Virus record (IMG/VR): IMGVR_UViG_3300013109_000059
Location: 1-64,000 of that record
Length of the DNA: 64,000 bases
From: a virus
Reading direction: 5' to 3' (one strand)
The position numbers and the translations under genes were made by a program. Positions 26,356-36,100 of the stretch are shown in pieces (positions within the stretch are counted from its first letter, which is position 1; every line of letters begins with the position of its first letter). Below the pieces are notes generated by a model. That model saw nothing but the letters and a program-made list of their open reading frames with translations. It was not told the DNA's origin and made no database searches.

Positions 26356-27273
26356 TTACTCTCCTGTTTCTTCAGTTTCTTCGTCGGGAATTTCGTATGT
26401 TGTTACTTTTAACGTAGGATTTTCTAGTTTCTTTTTTTCTTCACTTCTAAGATGAGCTTCCCATTCTGCATTAAATGTTCTAGTGCTACTTGGATTTAGC
26501 CCTTCTTCTTCTAGTAAGTCATCTCTAATATTTTGACTACGTTTTTCTAAGTTTAAAACTCTTGTAAAACTATTATTAATTGCCGCAGTATAATAAGCAA
26601 ATGGGTTTTGACTCTTAAGTTCATTAAATTGTAAGCCAATTTGTGCAAGTTGTAACAACGCCTGCCCACGCATCTCATCTACATATGTGTATCCACGCCA
26701 GTTACCTCGCATACTATAACGTTCGCATAGTTTAATATACATTTTTGCTAAAGAATCTGTTGTTTGTCCATGATGAACATTAAAATGACCGTTATCTTTT
26801 CCACCTTCCCAATGGCTTCTAACTACTTCATTCCATTTGCCATTCTGCATTGCATAATGTTTAAATGGAGGAAAATTACATTTACTATGTAAATCTGCTT
26901 CTGATTTTGGTTTATTTTTTCTATTTTCTTCTGGTATATGATCAAATGTCATTACACGTACTACAATGTCATCATCTTTAATAGTATCAATATCAACTGC
27001 AAAATCTGCAGCTCTTGGTTTAGTTTTCTTTCCTGTTAAACCTTGCTCCCATCGTCCTACTTCAACTTGGTGTGCTAACTTTTGTAATCTTGTTGCTCTG
27101 TTTTGTTTTGCTTCTGCAATTGCTTCTTTTGTTATTTCTTCAAATCCGGTTACAATAAGATCAAAATGTGTATAATTATCATCTTTAGTCCAACAATACG
27201 TCATTTTACTATTATGTATTTCTCTTAACAAATCTTTATTTGTTAAGTAAAAAGTTTTCTTTTTGGTTGTCAT
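26356..27273 (-). CDS. 55: Late-transcription sigma factor gp55 with long N-terminal extension
   Basis: The protein has 305 residues, against 185 for T4 gp55. The gp55-like part is in the C-terminal half (LAKMYIKLCERYSMRGNWRG, then FNELKSQNPFAYYTAAINNSF and LEKRSQNIRDDLL). The first 150 or so residues are extra and contain a WTKDDNYTHFDLIVTG segment and an FPPFKHYAMQNGKW segment not seen in T4 gp55. gp55 directs host RNA polymerase to late promoters, which fits the ATAAATA sites found here. A strong sigma70 promoter at 27302-27331 makes it an early gene. Confidence 0.85.
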   Translation of the reverse strand: MTTKKKTFYLTNKDLLREIHNSKMTYCWTKDDNYTHFDLIVTGFEEITKEAIAEAKQNRATRLQKLAHQVEVGRWEQGLTGKKTKPRAADFAVDIDTIKDDDIVVRVMTFDHIPEENRKNKPKSEADLHSKCNFPPFKHYAMQNGKWNEVVRSHWEGGKDNGHFNVHHGQTTDSLAKMYIKLCERYSMRGNWRGYTYVDEMRGQALLQLAQIGLQFNELKSQNPFAYYTAAINNSFTRVLNLEKRSQNIRDDLLEEEGLNPSSTRTFNAEWEAHLRSEEKKKLENPTLKVTTYEIPDEETEETGE

Positions 27274-27301
27274 AATGTGAAAGTTCCTTTATGTAATTAG
27301 T

Positions 27302-27331
27302 ATTATACGGCATATGCCATGTCTGTGTCAA
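27302..27331 (-). promoter_or_regulatory. Sigma70 promoter for the 55-47-46 unit
   Basis: On the minus strand TTGACA (27331-27326) and TATAAT (27307-27302), both perfect consensus, are 18 bases apart. The predicted start is about 27295 and the gene 55 ATG is at 27273. The spacer contains GGCATATGCC, a perfect palindrome that could be an operator. Confidence 0.8.
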
Positions 27332-27347
27332 CCTGTTTTTTTAAATT

Positions 27348-27356
27348 GATAAATAC
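27348..27356 (+). promoter_or_regulatory. Late promoter (GATAAATAC) for the nucleotidyltransferase-baseplate operon
   Basis: The plus-strand GATAAATAC gives a predicted start at about 27361, 15 bases before the ATG at 27376. It makes any start codon upstream of 27361 unlikely. It is the first of the late promoters of the plus-strand tail operon. Confidence 0.7.
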
Positions 27357-27375
27357 TACGAACGGAGAAGTAATT

Positions 27376-27987
27376 ATGTTAATTGAACATGTTTTAAAAG
27401 AGGGCGTAGACAACATAGCTGTATTTTATGGCGGTCGTTTTCAACCTATGCACCAAGGACATCACGATGTTTATAAACATCTAATCCAAAAGTTTGGTGC
27501 TGATAATGTATTTATCGCCACAACATTTAGCCAAAAAGCTGTGAAAGCACACTCACAGGGCGACTACGGTAGTGATCCTTTTACATTTGATGAAAAGGCA
27601 AGTATCATGAATAAGATGTTCAATATACCCGGTGATAAGATTATTAAAACTAATCCATATAGACCAGACATGGCAGCGGCAGGTAAAGACCCAGAAACTA
27701 CTGCACAAATACTTGTGTATGGTGAAAAAGATGCTAATAGACTTGCTACAGGTGGTGAAGGGTTCTTACATAAATTACCAACCGATATGAATGAATTAGT
27801 TCCTACAGCACAAGAACGAGGCTACGTATATGTAGCACCACTTATGCAAGGTGGAATGAGTGCAAGTGATTTCCGTGCAACAATGGCTAAAACAATGGAC
27901 GAAAAAGAGAAACAACAAGCATTTACAAAGTTTTTTGGCAAATTTGACGAACAAGTTTATCGTTTTATTGAGGAGAGATTAACATAA
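27376..27987 (+). CDS. Nucleotidyltransferase (cytidylyltransferase/NMN adenylyltransferase-like)
   Basis: The protein has 203 residues from the ATG at 27376, chosen because it has a GGAG site and lies just past the late promoter. It carries the HxGH signature (FYGGRFQPMHQGHH, residues 17-30) and a late SASDFR segment that matches the second active-site motif (ISSTxxR-type). Enzymes of this fold transfer a nucleotide to a phosphorylated substrate, such as NMN or pantetheine phosphate. The substrate here is unknown. Its place at the head of the baseplate operon is odd. ATGA-type overlap couples it to the next gene. Confidence 0.75.
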   Translation: MLIEHVLKEGVDNIAVFYGGRFQPMHQGHHDVYKHLIQKFGADNVFIATTFSQKAVKAHSQGDYGSDPFTFDEKASIMNKMFNIPGDKIIKTNPYRPDMAAAGKDPETTAQILVYGEKDANRLATGGEGFLHKLPTDMNELVPTAQERGYVYVAPLMQGGMSASDFRATMAKTMDEKEKQQAFTKFFGKFDEQVYRFIEERLT

Positions 27988-28631
27988 TGGCAGGCGTAAC
28001 AAACAAAGCAAAATTACTAATGAAAGAAAAAGGTAAACCATTTTTCTTAGGTTCTGGTAGATTAACTCATGAGCAAAGTATATTAAACCCACTTAGTAAT
28101 GACGGTGGTGTAGTGTTTCCTTTAACACCTACTATTCAAATGTCACATAGTGCTAACTATGGAACATATGATGTGACTGGATCAATATATCAACAAAATT
28201 ATTATATTAACACACCAAATCCGCCTATATCAATAACAGCATTGTTTCCTTCTAATACAGCAGAAGAAGCGGCATATACAGCGGCGTCATTACATTTTTT
28301 TAAATCATGTATGAAATCTGATTTTGGTTCACAAGCAGGAGCTACAGCAGGTACTCCACCACCAATATTAAAGTTTAGTTGTTATGGCTCAGTACATGCC
28401 TCAAACGTTCCGTGTGTTATTAGAAACTTTACATACACATTACCAGAAGACACAGACTACGTAGAAGTTAAAGCAGGAAACGGTGAAATGATTGCCGTTC
28501 CTACATTATCACTAGTATCAGTAGAACTAGTACCTCAACTTCCACCAAAAGCAGTTAAAGATCGGTTCAACATAAGAACATATGCAAGTGGAATTGCATT
28601 AAATGATGGCAACCCAGACGGATTTATATAA
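27987..28631 (+). CDS. Baseplate tail-tube cap-like protein (gp48-like)
   Basis: The 214-residue protein is beta-rich. It has SANYGTYDVTGSIYQQNYYINTP in the first half and a C-terminal segment of the type VPTLSLVSVELVPQLPP..RFNIRTYASG, which resembles tail tube and tube-cap proteins of T4-like phages. T4 gp48 is longer (364), so this may be a shortened form. It shares one base with the nucleotidyltransferase stop and precedes gene 53. The assignment rests on the C-terminal motif and context. Confidence 0.5.
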   Translation: MAGVTNKAKLLMKEKGKPFFLGSGRLTHEQSILNPLSNDGGVVFPLTPTIQMSHSANYGTYDVTGSIYQQNYYINTPNPPISITALFPSNTAEEAAYTAASLHFFKSCMKSDFGSQAGATAGTPPPILKFSCYGSVHASNVPCVIRNFTYTLPEDTDYVEVKAGNGEMIAVPTLSLVSVELVPQLPPKAVKDRFNIRTYASGIALNDGNPDGFI

Positions 28632-28632
28632 T

Positions 28633-28917
28633 ATGGCAAATTACAGAACAGACAGTTTATACAGAGATACAAAAATCATTAATAAACAATATTTAGATGT
28701 ATTAGATGTTAACAGTATTGATATAGCTAATACAGCAACTAAACTATTAATACTAGAAGAAAAATATAATGAGAAACCAGATCTGTTAGCATACGACTTG
28801 TATGGTAACGCAAAATTATGGTGGGTGTTTGCTTTATTTAATCAAGACGAATTAGCAGATCCTATTGTAGATTTTAAAACAGGCTTAAAAATATCAGTTC
28901 CTATAAGGTTCTCATAA
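28633..28917 (+). CDS. 53: Baseplate wedge protein gp53
   Basis: The protein has 94 residues from the ATG at 28633, one base after the upstream stop. It contains LLAYDLYGNAKLWWVFALFNQD followed by DPIVDFKTG and a closing SVPIRF, the pattern of gp53-like, LysM-related wedge proteins. T4 gp53 is about 196 residues, so this is a minimal version. It helps join wedges around the hub. An earlier in-frame ATG inside the upstream gene is less likely. Confidence 0.75.
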   Translation: MANYRTDSLYRDTKIINKQYLDVLDVNSIDIANTATKLLILEEKYNEKPDLLAYDLYGNAKLWWVFALFNQDELADPIVDFKTGLKISVPIRFS

Positions 28918-28918
28918 C

Positions 28919-30823
28919 ATGGCATTCGAAGATACAACAGGAACATCAACAGTTAAAGAAATTAGAGAAATAAGAAATCTAACTACTTTAAAAAACACTG
29001 TTTCTCCTAATTGGTTAAGTTTAGTTGATAGTCCAACATATCTTTGGACATTATATCTTGTAAGCAATGAAATCTGGAATGATCCTAACTTAATAGGAAA
29101 TGATGATGCGGCCTTAAACAACAAACAAGCATTTATTGTTGCTAAACAAGGAGTAGACGCTGAATTTAGTTTAGACAATTTTATGTCGTTAGCAACAATC
29201 ACACCAGGACAAAAACATGGTAATGCTACTCCTGGTATAATACAATTTGATTTATTTGAAACTTTAGGATTTACATTTATGGATAGAATTCTAACTGCTG
29301 GTAAAAATCTTGGCAAACCATCTAACTTATATTCACAAAACTTTATATTAAAATTAGAATTTAAAGGAAGAGATCCAGTAACTAGTGCAAGTGTTCCATT
29401 TCCTGGTGTATACTTATATCCAGTTAAGTTTAATCAAATAAGGAGTACTACAGGACCAGAAGGAACACGATATAATATTATTGCATGGTCTTCTCTTAAA
29501 CACGCACAGACAGAAGGGGTATTAGATTCTGATGTTACTATAGAAAACATTAGAACAGTAGAAGATTTTGTTAAAGGATTTGAAAAAGAATATAATGATG
29601 GACAGTTAAGTCTTATGAGTCCAATGGACCAAAGAAATGGAATGCCAGCACCTAAACAAATAGAAATAAATTTTGATAAAAAAACTTCATATGCAAAACC
29701 AGGTACAGAAAGAAAAATTAAAGGAAATCCGTTATCTTGGTTTCATTTGCCATCAAAACCTTTTTCAGGCACAACAGACCAAGCAACCAGTTCTAGAACT
29801 GGACAAGGTTTACACAATGATTATAAAGACACAAATACAGTTACAGTTGAAAGAGAAACTAACATCGGTATGTGGCTTCAAAAAACAATATCTAATAATT
29901 GTACTGCTTGGAGCGAATGGGTAATTGAAGCAAACAAGTTTGGATTAACGCCTCATATAGTAGTTGAAAGTGAAGTAAAATATCCACCAGGTACAAAAAA
30001 AGAAAACTATGGTAACGTGGAACCAACATTAATTGTATATACTATTAAAATAGGATATGGTGATACAACATACGACGCTAGTATAGCTGAAGGAAATAAA
30101 AAATTAAATGATACAAAACACCAAGTAGATAGATTTAAAACATTACCTATTGAAAAAAGTTACACATATTTGTATACAGGTTTAAACACAGAAGTAATAA
30201 ATTATCAATTAGATGTACAAAATTTATTCTTTGTATTAGATCAACCAGGGGCGGCTACATTTGTAGCAGGTAAAACTTCAGAAGGTAAACAGCAATTTAC
30301 GCCAACTCAAATAACAGATTCTATATATCTATCAGATATAAAACAATCATCTGTTGAATTGGGATATTTTAATCCAGTAGTAGGTGGTGTTGCAAAAACA
30401 GATTCAGCTGAAAAGGCGCAAGTAAATGAATATAATTTAAATGAAAACTCAGCACTAGCACGTAGATTACAAGACATGGCTAAGAGAGAATATGATGCAT
30501 TAAATGTTTCTATAGAAATTAAAGGTGATCCACATTGGATGGGCAACATGCAGGCAGTAATAAAAGGAAAGTTAGAGAAACCAGACTATGCTAAACAAGA
30601 TGCACTTATAACGTTCTTACAGTTTAACCCTAATGCTGATAAGTTATTAACTGAACAAGTTAAAGGTGAAATTGATCCAATTAGTACAGGAATATATAAA
30701 TTAACTACAGTAGAAAGTAGATTTCAAGGTGGACGATTCACCCAAACATTAAACGGATACAAAGATGTTAATTCAAATACGTCTTTATTGTTACCGAGCA
30801 TAATAGAACTATCAGGAGTATAA
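28919..30823 (+). CDS. Baseplate hub protein in gp27 position
   Basis: This 634-residue protein lies directly before gene 5. It has SPNWLSLVDSPTYLWTLYLV near the N-terminus, a GFTFMDRILTAGKNLG segment and an NFILKLEFKGRD beta strand, then a long C-terminal part rich in mixed strands (SVELGYFNPVVGG, NAKLEKPDYAK-like). In T4, gp27 (391 residues) binds gp5; the larger size here agrees with hub-type proteins of marine T4-like phages. Sequence alone does not prove it is gp27. Confidence 0.55.
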   Translation: MAFEDTTGTSTVKEIREIRNLTTLKNTVSPNWLSLVDSPTYLWTLYLVSNEIWNDPNLIGNDDAALNNKQAFIVAKQGVDAEFSLDNFMSLATITPGQKHGNATPGIIQFDLFETLGFTFMDRILTAGKNLGKPSNLYSQNFILKLEFKGRDPVTSASVPFPGVYLYPVKFNQIRSTTGPEGTRYNIIAWSSLKHAQTEGVLDSDVTIENIRTVEDFVKGFEKEYNDGQLSLMSPMDQRNGMPAPKQIEINFDKKTSYAKPGTERKIKGNPLSWFHLPSKPFSGTTDQATSSRTGQGLHNDYKDTNTVTVERETNIGMWLQKTISNNCTAWSEWVIEANKFGLTPHIVVESEVKYPPGTKKENYGNVEPTLIVYTIKIGYGDTTYDASIAEGNKKLNDTKHQVDRFKTLPIEKSYTYLYTGLNTEVINYQLDVQNLFFVLDQPGAATFVAGKTSEGKQQFTPTQITDSIYLSDIKQSSVELGYFNPVVGGVAKTDSAEKAQVNEYNLNENSALARRLQDMAKREYDALNVSIEIKGDPHWMGNMQAVIKGKLEKPDYAKQDALITFLQFNPNADKLLTEQVKGEIDPISTGIYKLTTVESRFQGGRFTQTLNGYKDVNSNTSLLLPSIIELSGV

Positions 30824-30824
30824 T

Positions 30825-32030
30825 ATGGCAGGATTAATAAAACACGACGGTGTACATGTTTCAAACAGAGGCAAACAAAGTAGTGAAATAGGTATCAACA
30901 ACCTTAGTGGAATATATGTTGGTGAAGTTATTAATAATACTGATAGTTTATATACAGGCAGAATAACTGTACGCATATCAGAGTTTGGTGCAAAAACTTC
31001 TGAGAGGATTTGTTTATTAGTTACACCATATGGTGGGCATACAAAAATTCAAGATAGCGGTAAAGATGTAAAAAAAGAAGCACAGGCACCAGTAAGTTAT
31101 GGTCTATGGCCACAGCCACCAGAAATAGGAACAAATGTTGTTATAGCATATACTGGTAGCATGGAGCAAGGTATTGTAATTGGTTCTCTAATAGCCAAAG
31201 ACAGAAATGCAATGATGGGTGGTAAAGCAAGTGGACAAGTTTATGCTAATGATCAAACAAGTTTAGGAACTGCCGTAGAGAAAAATCCACACGATATAAA
31301 TGATGCCGACACCAAACCACTAGATGAATACTTTCAAGCGATATTAAATCAACAAGGACTAAGTCTTGACTATGTTAGAGGACACAGCCAAAGTAGTGCA
31401 AGAAGAGAATCACCTAGTAAAGTTTTTGGAATTACAACACGACAAGGGCATGTTCTTACAATGGACGATGGTGATGCTAATGGTACCAGTAACAATATTA
31501 GATTGAGAACCAAAGGTGGTGCTCAAATATTAATGGACGATAGTAATGGTTTTATTTTTATTACAAACCAACAAGGCAGTGCTTGGGTTGAAATGGATAT
31601 TGCAGGACACATAGATGTTTACAGTCAGTCAGGTATAAACATGCACACAGAAGGTGATTACAATGTACATGCTAAAGGCAGTATTAATATGCAGGCTGAA
31701 ATTGGAGTCAATATAAAAAGCTCAGGCGGTGAAGGAATAAAATTAGAAACAAGTGTAGCTGGTGTTGATGTATATAGTGCGTTAGATATAAATTTACAAG
31801 CAGATGCTAATTATAATTTACTAGTAGCAGGAAACATAATTTCTAAAGGTACTAGAATAGATATGAACGGCCCTGAACCAGGTACTGCAACAAAACCTAC
31901 AGTACAAAATCAAATATCAAACACTAGTGTAAAGACTAGTATAGCAAGTAGAGTACCCGAACATCATCCGTGGCAAGGAGTTAGTGGAGTAGAAGAAACA
32001 TTTACAGCAGGAAAAGGGAACACATCATAA
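30825..32030 (+). CDS. 5: Baseplate central spike protein gp5 without lysozyme domain
   Basis: The 401-residue protein has an N-terminal OB-fold (IYVGEVINNTDSLYTGRITVRI, then GTNVVIAYTGSMEQGIVIGSL). A middle segment reads FGITTRQGHVLTMDDGD, and a C-terminal beta-helix has regular repeats (INMHTEGDYNVHAKGSINMQ). This is the gp5/VgrG spike arrangement. T4 gp5 has a lysozyme domain between these parts; here none is seen. The next gene may be the separated lysozyme-like domain. The spike punctures the outer membrane. Confidence 0.85.
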   Translation: MAGLIKHDGVHVSNRGKQSSEIGINNLSGIYVGEVINNTDSLYTGRITVRISEFGAKTSERICLLVTPYGGHTKIQDSGKDVKKEAQAPVSYGLWPQPPEIGTNVVIAYTGSMEQGIVIGSLIAKDRNAMMGGKASGQVYANDQTSLGTAVEKNPHDINDADTKPLDEYFQAILNQQGLSLDYVRGHSQSSARRESPSKVFGITTRQGHVLTMDDGDANGTSNNIRLRTKGGAQILMDDSNGFIFITNQQGSAWVEMDIAGHIDVYSQSGINMHTEGDYNVHAKGSINMQAEIGVNIKSSGGEGIKLETSVAGVDVYSALDINLQADANYNLLVAGNIISKGTRIDMNGPEPGTATKPTVQNQISNTSVKTSIASRVPEHHPWQGVSGVEETFTAGKGNTS

Positions 32031-32737
32031 TGCCAAGTTTTAGTTTACAATCAACTGTTGATAGTAAAAATCTAATAGATTATGGATTGTTTACCGTAAT
32101 TGACAGTACAGCGGTTAAAACATTAATAAACTTGTCTGAACACGAAGCAAGTGATAAATTAATTAATTTTAAAATTAGAAGTACTAGATGGTTAGGCTAT
32201 GCAAAGAATTCAGTTATTGGATATAAAGGAACAGTAGGTTTAACTAGTAAAGGATTAACTGAAGCAGAATCTTATACAAACTGGTTAGAAGAATTTAAAG
32301 ACAAAGAAAGAAGTTTTAAAAAACAACTTCCATTAACTACATTATCACAATCACAATATGATGCAATGTTAAGTTTATATGTAGATACAGGATCATTTAC
32401 TCATGTTGGTACTAAAAACAGACAATTTGAAATATTAGAATTTATTTCTAATAGACAATGGGAACATGTGGCCACTGCATTAACACTTAGTGGTGCCGAT
32501 AGGCTTACTAGGCAAGTAGAAGCAAAAATATTAATATTAGGTGACTATGGAACATATAAAAATAGATCTTATATTAAAGAAGAAGGTATACGAACTCTTA
32601 TAAAAGATTATAGTACTAATCAATTAAATGATGAACAAACGAAACAAGCAGAGTATGTTTATTACGCAGAAACAAAAAGATTCTTACCTAATATGACTGA
32701 AAGTAGAAAGAGACTTCTAGCAAACGAACTCAGTTAA
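32030..32737 (+). CDS. Lysozyme-like protein following the spike gene, possibly degenerate
   Basis: This 235-residue protein has a middle region resembling T4-type lysozymes: GLTEAESYTNWLEEFKDKERSF, then LSQSQYDAMLSLYVDTGSF, the counterpart of the LTxxQFDALxSFxFNxG stretch. The usual N-terminal catalytic Glu/Asp/Thr arrangement is not evident, so activity may be lost. It overlaps the spike gene by one base. It could be a separate spike-borne muralytic protein or a structural relic. The assignment is tentative. Confidence 0.5.
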   Translation: MPSFSLQSTVDSKNLIDYGLFTVIDSTAVKTLINLSEHEASDKLINFKIRSTRWLGYAKNSVIGYKGTVGLTSKGLTEAESYTNWLEEFKDKERSFKKQLPLTTLSQSQYDAMLSLYVDTGSFTHVGTKNRQFEILEFISNRQWEHVATALTLSGADRLTRQVEAKILILGDYGTYKNRSYIKEEGIRTLIKDYSTNQLNDEQTKQAEYVYYAETKRFLPNMTESRKRLLANELS

Positions 32738-32778
32738 TTCATAATAATCCAATCATAAACTACATAGTTAATCTTTTG

Positions 32779-32787
32779 CATAAATAG
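32779..32787 (+). promoter_or_regulatory. Late promoter (CATAAATAG) directly before gene 25
   Basis: With T4 spacing (last A of ATAAATA at -6) the +1 falls at 32792, which is the A of the gene 25 ATG. No ribosome site lies between. The messenger from this promoter would be leaderless. Confidence 0.6.
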
Positions 32788-32791
32788 TTGT

Positions 32792-33175
32792 ATGAGCAAT
32801 ATATTTGGATATACAACATTAGACCAACCTTACACAAGTAAGAGTCTGAGTGGCTTAGAATTAGCCAAACAGGATCTGTTAAATCATTTTAAAATCCGTA
32901 AAGGTGAGAAATGGTCAGACCCTACGTTTGGGTGCGACTTAGAATTATATGTATTTCAACCGTTAGATCAAGAAACACAAGATAGCATCAACGAAGAGGT
33001 TTATAACGTAATAAGTTATGATCCTAGGTTTGAAATATCTGATTCAACTATAAATGTTGTACATGATGCCCATTCGGTAACAGTTAATGTAAAATTAACT
33101 TACTTACCAACAACAACTGCGACCGAGTTGCAGATTAAATTCGATAAAGAATTCACAGAAAACGAAGAGTTTTAA
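32792..33175 (+). CDS. 25: Baseplate wedge protein gp25
   Basis: The 127-residue protein has the gp25 pattern: LAKQDLLNHFKIRKGEKWSDPTFG in the first half (T4-type RKGExxxxPxFG), LELYVFQPLDQETQDSI, and ending in beta strands with VNVKLTYLPTTT. It is the conserved sheath-initiation component of contractile tails. It starts exactly at the predicted late RNA start with no ribosome site. Length matches T4 gp25 (132). Confidence 0.9.
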   Translation: MSNIFGYTTLDQPYTSKSLSGLELAKQDLLNHFKIRKGEKWSDPTFGCDLELYVFQPLDQETQDSINEEVYNVISYDPRFEISDSTINVVHDAHSVTVNVKLTYLPTTTATELQIKFDKEFTENEEF

Positions 33176-33177
33176 TT

Positions 33178-36100
33178 ATGGCACAGAAATCAAGACAAAA
33201 TAAACTTTTTGCGGCAGAGGACTTTACAGTAATTTATGAATCATACATTAATGCAAACTTTCAAGCATTTGATTATGATACTATTAGAACTGCAATGGTT
33301 GACTATGTACGCAATAATTATCCAGAAAACTACAATGACTGGATAGAATCAGCTGAATTTGTTTCACTACTCGATGTAGTCGCACAATTTGGGCACAACT
33401 TAGCATATAGAGTAGATATGAATGCTAGGAATAATTTTTTAAGTACATCAGAACGACAAGAATCAGTTTACAAATTAGCAGAATTTTTAGGTTATCAGCC
33501 AAGACGTAATGTGCCAGCGTATGGCGAGCTAAAAGTAGTAAGTGTTAAAACAAACGAAAATATTATTGGAAGCGATGGAACAAGTTTAGGTGGAACTGAT
33601 ATTAAATATGAAGTTTCAAACAATGTAAGTAACTTAGATGATTTTATTACTATAATGAATTCAGTTTTACAAAATAGTAATCATTATGGTAGTCCAAAAA
33701 AATCAGTAGTAATTAATAACATAACAACAGAATTTTATGATCTTAATAACAATCCTAATCAATTTAAATTTGATGTTAATGGAGCAGTATTAGGTTCTTC
33801 ATCTACATTTAATGTTATAAGCAGTGACTATGATAATACTACAAAATCATTTGCAGAAAAATCTCCAGACTCTGCAGGAAGTTTTGGAATATATTTTAAA
33901 AATGATGGCAAGGGTATAAACAGTGTTAATACTGGATTTTTCTTTGGCGTTAAGCAAGGAACATTACAATATGAAGATTTTACTATAGATACCCCAATTG
34001 ATAGTATGTCATTAGATGTAACTTCTAAAAATGTAAATGACACAGACGTATGGGTACAGAATATTGATAGCACAGGTGGCATTGTTAAAGAGTGGACAAA
34101 AGTAACAGATGTTAATAGTAATGTAATTTATAATAATCTAGCAACAGGTGAACGAGATATATTCAGTGTAAAAACAAGAGAAGATAATAAAATATCAATT
34201 TTATTCCCTGATAGTACTTTTGGTAATATTCCAAAAGATACAATTAGAGTTTGGTATAGAACAAGTGCTAATAGTACATATGTTTTAAGACCAGATGATT
34301 TAACAAGCAAAAAAATACAAATAAACTATACTGGGTTTGATGGTAACACATATGTAGCGGCATTTACTATGCAACTTAAACAATCAGTATCAACAGCAAG
34401 TTCAAATGAAACTATAGATGAAATAAGAGAAAACGCACCAAAGAACTATGCTAGTCAAGACAGAATGATTACCGCACAAGACTATAATACTATGTTAGGA
34501 AATTCTAATGGAGGTATTGTAAAAATTAAAAGTGTTAATAGAACATTCAGTGGGCATAGCAGATATTCAAAATTTATCGATCCTACAGGAACATACAGTA
34601 ATTTATATTTAACAGGAAACGATGCAGAAATAAGATCAGCTGACAACTTAGAAGAATCTGCAACAGCATCAACTGAAAATGCAAAGTTAATATATGAGAA
34701 ATATGTAAAAGATATTTTAAATAATGATGAGTTTGTAAATTTATATTATACAAGATTTAGAAAACATTTTGTAGCATTGGCAGTTACAGCTGGTCACTTT
34801 GATGGCACAATTGATTCGGGTACTGGATTTTCTGCAGACACTACGGAAACTGTAGAAGCATCATCTACATATACATGGAACACAGATAGTACTACTGCAA
34901 GTAACATTTTAAATGGCTATTTTACAGATCCAGCAAATGCTATTAAACGAGTAGGTACTACAGTAACTGATTATACACAATACATTACACCAGGTGCCTT
35001 AATTAAATTTAAGCATATTGATACAACAGTAACTCCTAATGTAACTACAACTAAGTGGGCAAAAGTAGTTGACATAGTTGGGCATGGACTTGGTATAGAA
35101 GGTACAGGAAGTAATGCAGGACAACCAACTGGTAAAAAATCAGATGGTACGGGTGCTATTGTATTAGATGTTGGAATACCAACTGGTAGCACTATTGAAA
35201 TTGTATATCCAGGATTATCTAAAAAGTTTTCTACTAGAGAACAAGAAATAATTACAGATCTGTTAGAAGCAAAAAGATCATTTACTATAAAGTATAGCCC
35301 AGCAACTAAAGCATGGGTTGCAGATGTAACACCTGCTGTATTTAATGCGACAACTACTTTCCCTACAGACTTTGATACTGCAGATGCAAGTTGGGTTATT
35401 TATTTTAATTATGCAGACACATCATATAATATTTACTTGAGAACACTAGGAATTAAATTTAAAAGTTCTAAAGTAAACTTAGGAAACATTAGAAATGAAT
35501 TAGAGATAGGAACATATACTAAAAAAGCAAAACGAGATATTATTACTATGTTAGGCTCAGATGGCACAAACATAACTAACAAAGGAACTTTCTACGTATA
35601 TGGTTATAATGTTTATGTTAATTATAGTGATTACAGACTAACGTTAATTGATGGCAATGCTGACGCTAGACCAGATAATCCAGATACATTTAGAGATGTA
35701 GTAGGCGTAGGAAAAACAACATTACTTGCTACGGCTGATGTTCCAGTAAACTTTCAATGGGAACATATTGCCGCAGACAATCAAGTAGTAGACCCTAGCT
35801 TTACAAACATCATTGATGTATTTGCTTTGTCAAAAACATATGACACAGAATATAAAAATTACTTAAATGATGTAATCATAACAGAACCTACACCACCTAC
35901 TAGTTATCAACTAGGAACACAATTTGCTGGCCTTGATGGCAAAAAAGCAATAAGTGATACTATTGTTTATAAACCTGTTAAGTATAAACCAATGTTTGGA
36001 ACACATGCAGAATCACATCTTAAAGCAAGGTTTAGAATAATTAAATTATTTGGTTCGAACATTACTGACAGTGATTTAAAATCAAAAACAGTATCAGCTA

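Noticed and set aside
27319-27375. Extended start of the nucleotidyltransferase (19 extra residues)
   Set aside because: The late promoter at 27348 lies inside it and a good ribosome site precedes the ATG at 27376.
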